Position numbers and translations under genes: made by a program
Part shown: positions 33,888 through 41,443 of the stretch, one piece after another
Numbering within the stretch: position 1 is the first letter of the stretch
How the letters are laid out: each line of letters starts with the position of its first letter
Assembly: GCA_020850415.1 (NCBI GenBank)
Contig: JADZER010000037.1
Coordinates: 124,001 to 188,000, forward strand
DNA length: 64,000 nt
From: Phycisphaerales bacterium
GTDB taxonomy: Bacteria > Planctomycetota > Phycisphaerae > Phycisphaerales > UBA1924
Direction: 5' to 3'
The notes under the pieces: generated by a model
Seen by the model: only the letters and a program-made list of their open reading frames with translations
Told to the model about the DNA's origin: nothing
The model's database searches: none

Positions 33888-36629
33888 ATGGCATCGGTGA
33901 CCTACGACGGACGGAGCTTCATGCTCGACGGACGCCGGGTGTGGATCGCGGGGGGCTCCATCCACTACGCCCGTCTGCCCCGGGCCGAGTGGGCCGGGCG
34001 CATCGCCGCCGCGAAACAGGCCGGCCTCAACACGGTCGAGACCCCGGTGGTGTGGAGCAGGCACGAGGCCCGCGCGGGCCAGTTCGACTTCACCGGAGAC
34101 AACGACCTGCGGCACTTCGTCCAGCTGGTCGGCGAGGCGGGGATGCATCTGGTCCTCCGGGTGGGCCCGTTCGTGGGGTCAGGGTATGACGCCGGCGGCA
34201 TCCCCGCATGGCTGCTCGCCCAGGCCACGGTCGAACCCCGCACCGGCAACGGGCCGTTCCTCGAAGCCTGCTCGCGGTACATCACCGCGCTGGCCGGGCA
34301 GGTCAAGGACCTCCAGGTCACCAGCCCGGGCAAGGGTGGGCCCATCCTGCTCGTGCAGAGCGAGCACGCCTGGACCTGCGGCCACGATGACCTCGCCCAT
34401 GTGTACCTCGGCGAACTCCTCCGCTACCTGCGTGAGGCGGGCCTGTCCGTCCCGGTGATCAACGCCAACAGCCTCTGGCAGTCGGTCGAGGGGGAGATCG
34501 AGTGCTGGTCGGGCGCCAGCGACCTCCTGTCCATCTCTCGCCAGCTCGTCGAGGTCCACCCCCGCCACCCCCGCCTCATCGCCGACCTGCGGCTGGGCGA
34601 GCCGACCGTGTGGGGCAAGCCCGAGCCACAGGCCTCCAGCGGCGAGCAGATCGTCCGGGCCACCGCCGAGGCCCTCGCCGGGGTCTCGCAGTTCGTGCTC
34701 AACCCCTTCGCCGGCGGGCAGACCTTCGGCTTCGGCGCCGGGCGCCTGCCGGGCGATGCCGACGGCTTCATGACCACCCGCCACGACAACGGCGCCATCG
34801 TCAAGGCCGACGGCGAGCGGACGCCGGCCTACAGCGTCGTCCGGCGCATCGCGATGTTCGCCGGACGCTTCGGCAAGGTCCTCGCCCACCTCGACCCCGA
34901 CGACAGGCCCGTCGCCGTTCTCCCCTCGATGGAGGGCGGGCCGACCGTGGTCCCGATCCGCGGGACCCAGGGCTCGGTTGTCTTCGTCTTCGGCGAGCCC
35001 CACAAGCGGGGACGGAGCGTCCAGAACGCCAGGCTGCTCCTCCGCGACGGTTCCATCCTCGACGCCCCGGTGGGCTCCTGCGGCACCTCGTGGTGTCTGT
35101 TCGATGTGCTCATCGGCAGCCGCGCCCAGCTCGACTACTGCTCGCTGTGCGCCTTCGCGGTCGTCGGCAATGTCCTCGTCTGCTTCGGCCCCGCCGGCTC
35201 CACCGGCGTCGTCAGCATCAACGGCTCGCCGCTCGAGGCCGCTGTCCCCGCCGGCAAGACCCCCGAGATCCTCCAGCACGAGGGCGTCCGCCTCGTGATC
35301 GCCAACGAAGAGCAGCTCGACGCCATCCAGATCACCGACGACGGCGTGCTGGTGGGCGTCATCGGGTTCGATGAGAAGGGCGGCCCCATCGCCACGCCCG
35401 GGGGCCGGAAGTACACGCTCCTCACGCCCGACGGCAAGTCTGCCGAGCGCACCGCCGAGAGCGTCTCACGGAGGGGCACGCCCTCCCGACAGCTCGCCGC
35501 CTCGTGGGAGATGGCCGGGACCGAGGAGTATGTCTCAGGGGCGAGCCCGCGCTACGCCGCGATCACCGGGCCCTCCAGCCTCAGCTCGCTCGGCGCGCCC
35601 TACGGCTACGGCTGGTACCGAATGCGATTCCGCTCGACGGTCGCCAAGCGGGTCCGCATCGCCGCGCCCCAGGCCGCCGACCGCCTCGCGGTGTTCCTCG
35701 ACGGTGAGCCCGTGGGGATGTTCGGGCGCGGGCCCGGCGCCGGCGGCGAGATCACGCTGCAACTGAAGAAGACCGACCACACGCTGGTCATCCTGGCGGA
35801 GAACCTCGGCCGCCCCTCGGGCGGGCAGAACATCAAGCCCCGCAAGGGCCTCTTCGGCGACCTCTACGAGCTGGCCGCGTTCCGCGCCGGCCGCTCCAAG
35901 ACCGTCGAGGGCGCCCCCGTCGAGCTCATGAGCTTCCGGGCCCCGCTCTGGGAGGTCCGGCGCGGCGATGTCACCCACCCCGAGCGCGTCGCCTGGTCGT
36001 TCGTCCATCGGAAGAAGAGCCCGGTCATCATCCGCCTCGGCGAGGTCGTTGTCCGGGGGCTGGTCATCCTCAACGGCAAGCCCATCCACTTCTTCGAGCC
36101 CGGCGCGGACAATGACCTGGCCCTCGACCAGGACTCGCTCAACCGCGGCAACAACACGATCGAGCTCGCGGTCGCCGCCGACAGCGTGGGCGAGGCCCAC
36201 CTCGCCGAGGCGCTCGCCGAGCTCGCCCGCAGCACCACCTTCCTTGAGGGCAAGGACACGCTCGGGGCCAAGGTCGACTGGGCCTTCGCGCAGTGGGAGC
36301 CGCCCGCCCCGACCGCCTTCGACCCCATCACCAGGGCCCCGACCGGTCCGGTCTGGTACCAGGCCGAGTTCGAGACCCCCGAGCCCGATCGCAATGTCAT
36401 CCTCACCATCGCCGGGCTGAGCAAGGGGCAGTTCTATCTCAACGGGCGGCATGTCGGGCGCTACTTCGTCGCGTCCGGCGGCAAGGCCGTCCCGCCCCAG
36501 ACCGAGTACCTGCTCCCACGCTCCTGGATGTACGAGGACGGCCCCAACGAGCTGCGCCTGTTCGACGAGCACGGCGGCGATCCGACCAAGTGCACCCTCG
36601 CCGCGGTGCGCAAGGCCGACGGCACATGA
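33888..36629 (+). CDS. GH35-like beta-galactosidase family protein with divergent active site
   Basis: A 913-residue protein without signal peptide. The N-terminal TIM barrel is recognisable as glycoside hydrolase family 35 by GGSIHYARLPRAEWA, AKQAGLNTVETPVVW and RVGPFVGSGYDAGGIPAWLL, where the family norm is GGSIHYPR and RPGPYxCAEWDxGGxPAWLL. The acid/base position reads LVQSEHAW (E159) instead of xVENEYG, and no clear TEFW-type nucleophile motif follows; IADLRLGEPTVWG stands in its place. The C-terminal third has two jelly-roll domains (GYGWYRMRFRS and GPVWYQAEFETPE), usual in GH35. Catalysis is therefore uncertain; a changed specificity or a non-catalytic role is possible. Its stop overlaps the HD gene start. 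Confidence 0.83.
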   Translation: MASVTYDGRSFMLDGRRVWIAGGSIHYARLPRAEWAGRIAAAKQAGLNTVETPVVWSRHEARAGQFDFTGDNDLRHFVQLVGEAGMHLVLRVGPFVGSGYDAGGIPAWLLAQATVEPRTGNGPFLEACSRYITALAGQVKDLQVTSPGKGGPILLVQSEHAWTCGHDDLAHVYLGELLRYLREAGLSVPVINANSLWQSVEGEIECWSGASDLLSISRQLVEVHPRHPRLIADLRLGEPTVWGKPEPQASSGEQIVRATAEALAGVSQFVLNPFAGGQTFGFGAGRLPGDADGFMTTRHDNGAIVKADGERTPAYSVVRRIAMFAGRFGKVLAHLDPDDRPVAVLPSMEGGPTVVPIRGTQGSVVFVFGEPHKRGRSVQNARLLLRDGSILDAPVGSCGTSWCLFDVLIGSRAQLDYCSLCAFAVVGNVLVCFGPAGSTGVVSINGSPLEAAVPAGKTPEILQHEGVRLVIANEEQLDAIQITDDGVLVGVIGFDEKGGPIATPGGRKYTLLTPDGKSAERTAESVSRRGTPSRQLAASWEMAGTEEYVSGASPRYAAITGPSSLSSLGAPYGYGWYRMRFRSTVAKRVRIAAPQAADRLAVFLDGEPVGMFGRGPGAGGEITLQLKKTDHTLVILAENLGRPSGGQNIKPRKGLFGDLYELAAFRAGRSKTVEGAPVELMSFRAPLWEVRRGDVTHPERVAWSFVHRKKSPVIIRLGEVVVRGLVILNGKPIHFFEPGADNDLALDQDSLNRGNNTIELAVAADSVGEAHLAEALAELARSTTFLEGKDTLGAKVDWAFAQWEPPAPTAFDPITRAPTGPVWYQAEFETPEPDRNVILTIAGLSKGQFYLNGRHVGRYFVASGGKAVPPQTEYLLPRSWMYEDGPNELRLFDEHGGDPTKCTLAAVRKADGT

Positions 36630-37174
36630 CCGGCGGAGCGCCAACCACCCGCCCGCCCTGGCAGGAGGCGGTCTCGTTCGCCTGCCGCCAGCACGAGCAC
36701 CACTACCGCAAGGACGGGCGCACGCCCTACGCCGCCCATGTCGTCCGCGTGATGATGACGGTCCGCGACTGCTTCGGGTGCGACGACCAGGTCGCACTCT
36801 GCGCCGCCGCGCTCCACGACACCATCGAGGACACCCCCGCCGACTTCGACGATATCGAGGGCGCCTTCGGCACCGCCGTCGCCGACATCGTCGCGGCCCT
36901 GACCAAGAACATGCTCCTCCGCGAGGACCAGCGGGAGGCCGACTACGACCTCCGGCTCGCCCGCGCCGACTGGCGGGCCCGCCTCATCAAGCTCGCCGAT
37001 GTCTACGACAACCTCTGCGACGCCGTGACCCGCGCCGGCGGCGACCCCGGCGCCGCGCAGCGCCTCGTCGCCCGCTGCCACCGGGCCATCAACCTCGCCC
37101 TGCCCGACGGCGCGGCGCACCCCGAGACCGCGCGAGCGATCACCGTCGTCCGCGCCGAACTCGCCCGCGTGTAA
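36626..37174 (+). CDS. small HD-domain hydrolase of the SpoT/MESH1 type
   Basis: A 182-residue stand-alone HD protein. QEAVSFACRQHEHHYRKDGR, TPYAAHVVRV, the HD motif AAALHDTIEDT and the later RLIKLADVYDN correspond in order to the metal-binding and active-site blocks of the (p)ppGpp hydrolase domain. There is no synthetase domain, so it would act as a small alarmone hydrolase or on a related nucleotide. The ATG overlaps the stop of the GH35-like gene (ATGA), so the two are co-translated; a link between them is not obvious from known biology. Confidence 0.82.
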   Translation: MTGGAPTTRPPWQEAVSFACRQHEHHYRKDGRTPYAAHVVRVMMTVRDCFGCDDQVALCAAALHDTIEDTPADFDDIEGAFGTAVADIVAALTKNMLLREDQREADYDLRLARADWRARLIKLADVYDNLCDAVTRAGGDPGAAQRLVARCHRAINLALPDGAAHPETARAITVVRAELARV

Positions 37175-37223
37175 CGCCGCCCGCCCCCGCAACCGAGACC
37201 CCGCAACCAAGACCCCGCGCCGT

Positions 37224-38249
37224 CTATGGCTCCGCGTGGTCCGCCGCCCCGCCCTGCCGGCACCACTCGATCGTCCTCGCCAGCCCCTCCCCGAGCTCGA
37301 CGAACGGCTTGTAGCCCAGCAGCTCCCTTGCCCGCGTGATGTCCGCCAGCGAGTGGCGCACATCCCCCGCCCGCGTGTTGTGATGCTCGGGCACCAGGTC
37401 CGCACGCCCGCACGCCTGCGCCACCCGGCGGGCCAGATCACGGATGCTCACCCGGGTCCCCGTGCCCACATTCACCACCTCGCCCGCGAAGGCCCGGTCC
37501 ACCCCGCCGGCCTGCATCGTCGCGAGCACCGCGCACGCCACGAAGGTGAAGTCCCGAGACTGCTCGCCGTCGCCGTAGATCACCGGCCGCTTGCCCGACT
37601 GCACCGCGGCGCAGAACTGCGGCACAACCGCCGCGTACGCGCTCCCCGCCGGCTGGCGCGGCCCGAACACATTGAAATACCGGAGGCTGATCGTCTGGAG
37701 GCGGTAGCTGTGGGCCCAGGCCTCCATGAGCTGCTCGCCCGCGACCTTGCTCGCCGCGTAGGGCGAGCGGGGGCTCGGCGCCATGCTTTCGACCTTGGGC
37801 AGTCGCTCGGTCTCGCCGTAGGCCGAGCTGGACGCCGCGAACACGACCCGCCGCGCGCCCGCGCCCCGCGCGGCCTCCAGCACGCGCATGGTGCCGGTGG
37901 CGTTCACCGTCCAGGTCCGCTCCGGGTCGTCGACCGACCGCGGCACCGAGCCCAGCGCCGCGAGATGAAACACGACGGCGCACCCCGCGACCGCCTCGGC
38001 CAGAGCCGCGTCCTCCAGGATCGACGCCTGAACGAACCGAACCCGCTCGGGGTCGGTCTCGATCCGCTCGGCCAGGTAGCCCAGCGTGGAGTTCGAGAGA
38101 TCGTCGATCACCGTGACCGACGCGCCCAGCGCGAGCAGGCCGTCGACAAGGTGGCCTCCAATGAAACCCGCCCCGCCGGTCACACAGACCTTCTGGCCCT
38201 CGTAGGACCGGCGGAGCGGGCTCACAAGCTCGGCGGGGTACCGCATCAT
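37224..38249 (-). CDS. NAD-dependent sugar-nucleotide epimerase/dehydratase
   Basis: A 341-residue extended short-chain dehydrogenase. The NAD motif is VTGGAGFIGGHL, the catalytic Ser/Tyr/Lys lie in ASSSAYGE and SPYAASKVAGEQ, and RYFNVFGPRQ and DGEQSRDFTFV are typical of UDP-GlcNAc or UDP-glucose 4-epimerases (WbpP/GalE-like). It would supply sugar nucleotides for surface polysaccharide. It is convergent with the HD gene (49 bp) and stands 25 bp after the secreted protease gene on the same strand. Exact substrate cannot be told from sequence. Confidence 0.88.
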   Translation of the reverse strand: MMRYPAELVSPLRRSYEGQKVCVTGGAGFIGGHLVDGLLALGASVTVIDDLSNSTLGYLAERIETDPERVRFVQASILEDAALAEAVAGCAVVFHLAALGSVPRSVDDPERTWTVNATGTMRVLEAARGAGARRVVFAASSSAYGETERLPKVESMAPSPRSPYAASKVAGEQLMEAWAHSYRLQTISLRYFNVFGPRQPAGSAYAAVVPQFCAAVQSGKRPVIYGDGEQSRDFTFVACAVLATMQAGGVDRAFAGEVVNVGTGTRVSIRDLARRVAQACGRADLVPEHHNTRAGDVRHSLADITRARELLGYKPFVELGEGLARTIEWCRQGGAADHAEP

Positions 38250-38274
38250 CGGCAGGCTGCGCCCACTCGATCGC

Positions 38275-39597
38275 TCAGCACCCGGCGTTCCAGGCGTTCA
38301 GGAAGCCCAGGACATCCAGCGTGGTGAACGACCCGTCGCCGTCGAAATCGCCCGCCGGGTCGTGCAGGTTCCAGGCGTTCAGGAACACCAGCACATCGAT
38401 GGTGTCCGTGTCGCCATCGCCGTCCATGTCGCCCGGGCAGTCGTTGCACGGGACATTGCACACGCCCTTGGGGTTGGCCAGGTAGTTCTGCACCCCGGTG
38501 TGGTTCAGCCCCGTGCCGTAGTTCCCGGAGTTCGAGCCGCACCCGCCGTGCGTGTGGATGCCGATCGCCATGCCCAAGTTCTCATGGATGACGGGCGACC
38601 CCGAGTTGCCGCCGGTGGTGTCGACCTGGTACGACACCGTCGTGCCGCTGAAGCTGAAGAACGGGCCGGTGTGCGTCTTCTGCACCTGGTTCCAGGTGTT
38701 CGACACGGGCGGGCTCGTCGTCCCGTACCCGGTGATCCGGATCGTCTGGCCCTGGTGCGCCGGCGGCGTCGTGATGTGGTAGGTGTCGCCGTAGGTCTCG
38801 TAGGGGGTCAGCCCCGTGTTCGAGTTCGGGAACACGCCGAAGTACGCGTAGTCGTTCCCCACCCCGCCGCCGTTGTTGCTCTGGCGGCTGGAGGTGTCGG
38901 GGGCGTACTGGTCCTGCGGCGGGGGGTGGTTCAGGCCGCCGTTGCCGTTGGAGAGCGGCACATTGAACTGCACCGCCGTGATGCTGCCGTTGCTCGTCGA
39001 GCAGTGGCCCGCCGTCAGGAGGCACTTGCCGCAGTCGTCGATCAGCCAGCCCGTGCATCCGATCGGCAGCAGCCGCGCCGCCCGGTTGTCGAACGACAGC
39101 GCCCGGTCGTCGGTCGCGCCGCAGATCGACTCGGGCTCGTAGGGCTCGAATTCGGCCTGGACGGTGCTCATCCGCAGCCGGTTGTCGCCGGTCCCGGGCT
39201 TGGCCACGATCTCGATCGTCACCTCGTCGCCGTTGAAGTAGGCCGAGGTGTTCCGCCACTCCAGCACATGCCGGGCGTTCAGCCGCTGCTCCGCACCGTC
39301 CAGCAGCGACCGGATCCGCAGGTAGCTCCCCGTGCCCCCGCCGATCTCGCCGGCCAGCAGCACCTCATCGAACTCCAGGCGCAGCGCGGCCGCGCCGGGG
39401 ATGAAGACCCGCTGGCTGAACACCACCGCCTCCCCGGCGCCGGTGTTCGACACCAGCCCGGAGTCGATCTCCACGGGCATCGGCTCGGTGATCAACGGGG
39501 CGGGCTGGGTCTCCTGGGCAACAGCCGCCGGGGCGATCACCCCGAACGCCGCCGCCAGCAGGATCGCCGCGGTCGCAGTACGCGCTCTTGACAACAT
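38275..39597 (-). CDS. secreted trypsin-like serine protease with GC-type dockerin
   Basis: A 440-residue exported protein; the ATG at 39597 opens a signal peptide (ATAAILLAAAFGVIAPAAVAQ). After a beta-rich propiece-like region the chymotrypsin-fold catalytic residues appear as LTAGHCS (His), GNDYAYFGV (Asp) and TTGGNSGSPVIHE (Ser). Cysteines nearby suggest disulfides. The C-terminus holds two dockerin-like repeats (DMDGDGDTDTIDVLVFLNAW, DFDGDGSFTTLDVLGFLNAW) and ends in NAGC. It probably acts outside the cell and may be held at the surface by its C-terminus. Confidence 0.9.
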   Translation of the reverse strand: MLSRARTATAAILLAAAFGVIAPAAVAQETQPAPLITEPMPVEIDSGLVSNTGAGEAVVFSQRVFIPGAAALRLEFDEVLLAGEIGGGTGSYLRIRSLLDGAEQRLNARHVLEWRNTSAYFNGDEVTIEIVAKPGTGDNRLRMSTVQAEFEPYEPESICGATDDRALSFDNRAARLLPIGCTGWLIDDCGKCLLTAGHCSTSNGSITAVQFNVPLSNGNGGLNHPPPQDQYAPDTSSRQSNNGGGVGNDYAYFGVFPNSNTGLTPYETYGDTYHITTPPAHQGQTIRITGYGTTSPPVSNTWNQVQKTHTGPFFSFSGTTVSYQVDTTGGNSGSPVIHENLGMAIGIHTHGGCGSNSGNYGTGLNHTGVQNYLANPKGVCNVPCNDCPGDMDGDGDTDTIDVLVFLNAWNLHDPAGDFDGDGSFTTLDVLGFLNAWNAGC

Positions 39598-39957
39598 GAT
39601 TCCTCCCTCTCGCTGGGTCCCAGGTCTGTGGGCACCGCCGCCGACCGGCATAAGCCCCGGGCGTACAACCAGTTAGCCGCAGTGGACAACGCTGCGGGCC
39701 GCGAGCGTAGCAGATGGCCCGCCGGACCGCAAGATCCCCCTCCCGATTCACCAGGGAATGTACCCCCGGGGACAATAACCAGACAAGACCCGATCGCGCC
39801 GAGGTCGTCCGCGCCGAGGCCATCACTCGGGCCGCTGGGCCCTCGTTCACCTCGCGACCGCCCGCCGACATCCCGTGGGTCTCGGGGCGAGGGCTCGCCC
39901 CACCCCGTTCGCGCCCCCGATGCCTTGATGCCTCTCCGCCGCGTCAACCCCGGCCCG
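39598..39957. other. 360-bp intergenic region with one hairpin
   Basis: This space between two minus-strand secreted-protein genes holds no supportable gene. A perfect 8-bp hairpin GGGGCGAG/CTCGCCCC with a GG loop (39884-39901) lies 57 bp after the stop of the PQQ-propeller gene and could end its transcript. The rest presumably contains the promoter of the protease gene; no clear -35/-10 pair was recognised. Confidence 0.6.
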
Positions 39958-41358
39958 TCAGCAGCCCGCGACCCACAGGTTCAGGTAGGCCAGCACATCC
40001 TGCGTGTTGACGCTCCCGTCGCCGTTGATATCCGCCCGGGCATCGCCGGCGACCCAGGCGTTCAGGAACGCCAGCACATCCTGCGTGTTGACGCCCCCGT
40101 CGCCGTTGAAGTCGGCGACGCAGCGATCGGTCCGGTACGCCCGCACATCCGTGCCGACGCCGCACACGATCAGCGTCCCGTCCGGCCCGATCGCCGGCGC
40201 CCCGATGTTGACATTCGTCACCGCGACATCCCAGCGCAGCGTCAGGTCCGCGTCGAACGAGTAGAACCGCCCGTCGTTGAACGAGCCGTTCGAGAAGAAC
40301 ACCCGCCCGTCCCGGTCGGCCGCCATCCGCGGCGTGAGGAAGTCCGCGTCCACCGAGACCGACTCGTCGAGCAACTGCCCCGTCGCCGCGTCCCGACGCT
40401 GGATCGTCATGCCCGGGCCGACCATGTACACGCTGCCGTCCGGCCCGACGCAGAACTCGCTGGTGGTCGTCCACCCGGCCTGCTGGCTCCACAGCTGGTT
40501 GATCGAGCCGCCCGCATCCTCGAACGCGAAGAAGTAGTCCACCGCCGCGTTGTTCTGGGTGCGGCTCAGGAAGATCTTCCCGTCGGGGCCGACCATCGGC
40601 GTGTTCTGCAGCGTGAAGCCCGCCATCACGGGGCTCTGGTACTCCATCGCGCCGCTGGCCAGGTTCATCCGCTTGATCACATGCCCGCCGCCGATCGCGT
40701 CGGCGATGTAGACCGCGGCGCCCGAGCTGGCCGGCCCGCACGAGCTGCTCACCGAGCACACGCGGCTGACCTGCCACACGGTCTCGCCGGTGTCGAAATC
40801 GACCCGGTAAAGGAAGCGGAAGTCACCGACCAGGAGGTCGCCGTCCGGCGCGAACACCACGCCGTCGTACGCGCCCGCCGCCACCTCGTCCTCGCTGATC
40901 CACACCGTGGCCCCCGTCGCCCCGTCGAGCGCGTAGATCCGCGCCGACGAGGTCGACCCGTTCCCCCCGCGGCAGACGAACACCAGCCCGTCCTTCGCCC
41001 CCGCGATCCAGGTCGTCCAGTCGCCCGTCTCGAACGGGATGTGCCGGAACCACAGCTCCTGCCCCGTGTCCAGATCCTGCGCGACAACCGGCGATTCGTC
41101 GCTGTTGGGCTCCGGCGGGAACCCGGTCTGCCGGACCGCGTAGACCGTCCGCCCATCGATCACCGGCTGCCATGCGATGGTCGAGGGCCGCCCGCCCGAC
41201 CACAGGAGGTCCGCCGCGTCAGGCCCGAGCTCCCCCGTCAGCCCGTTCCGCCCCGCGTTGCCGCCGGAATTCGACCAACCCTGCCCCATCGCCGGACCGG
41301 CCAGACACACCGCCAGCCCCAGCCCGGGCCCGACCAACGCACGCACACGACTTGTCAT
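39958..41358 (-). CDS. secreted PQQ-type beta-propeller protein with GC-type dockerin
   Basis: A 466-residue exported protein with signal peptide GLGLAVCLAGPAMG. The body is a string of PQQ-like propeller blades with the pattern AxDxxTGxxxW, for example YALDGATGATVW and YRVDFDTGETVWQV, and repeated GPDGxxxxG turns. No catalytic residues of quinoprotein dehydrogenases were recognised, so it is more likely a binding or scaffold propeller. The end is two dockerin-like repeats (DFNGDGGVNTQDVLAFLNAW, DINGDGSVNTQDVLAYLNLW) followed by VAGC. Confidence 0.85.
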   Translation of the reverse strand: MTSRVRALVGPGLGLAVCLAGPAMGQGWSNSGGNAGRNGLTGELGPDAADLLWSGGRPSTIAWQPVIDGRTVYAVRQTGFPPEPNSDESPVVAQDLDTGQELWFRHIPFETGDWTTWIAGAKDGLVFVCRGGNGSTSSARIYALDGATGATVWISEDEVAAGAYDGVVFAPDGDLLVGDFRFLYRVDFDTGETVWQVSRVCSVSSSCGPASSGAAVYIADAIGGGHVIKRMNLASGAMEYQSPVMAGFTLQNTPMVGPDGKIFLSRTQNNAAVDYFFAFEDAGGSINQLWSQQAGWTTTSEFCVGPDGSVYMVGPGMTIQRRDAATGQLLDESVSVDADFLTPRMAADRDGRVFFSNGSFNDGRFYSFDADLTLRWDVAVTNVNIGAPAIGPDGTLIVCGVGTDVRAYRTDRCVADFNGDGGVNTQDVLAFLNAWVAGDARADINGDGSVNTQDVLAYLNLWVAGC

Positions 41359-41443
41359 ACCGCGCTCTCCTCTCGGCGTCGCGGACGCCGCGTACCAGCC
41401 TACAGCAGCGGGCCCGCGACGCCAAGAGGTTCCCGCCCCATCC

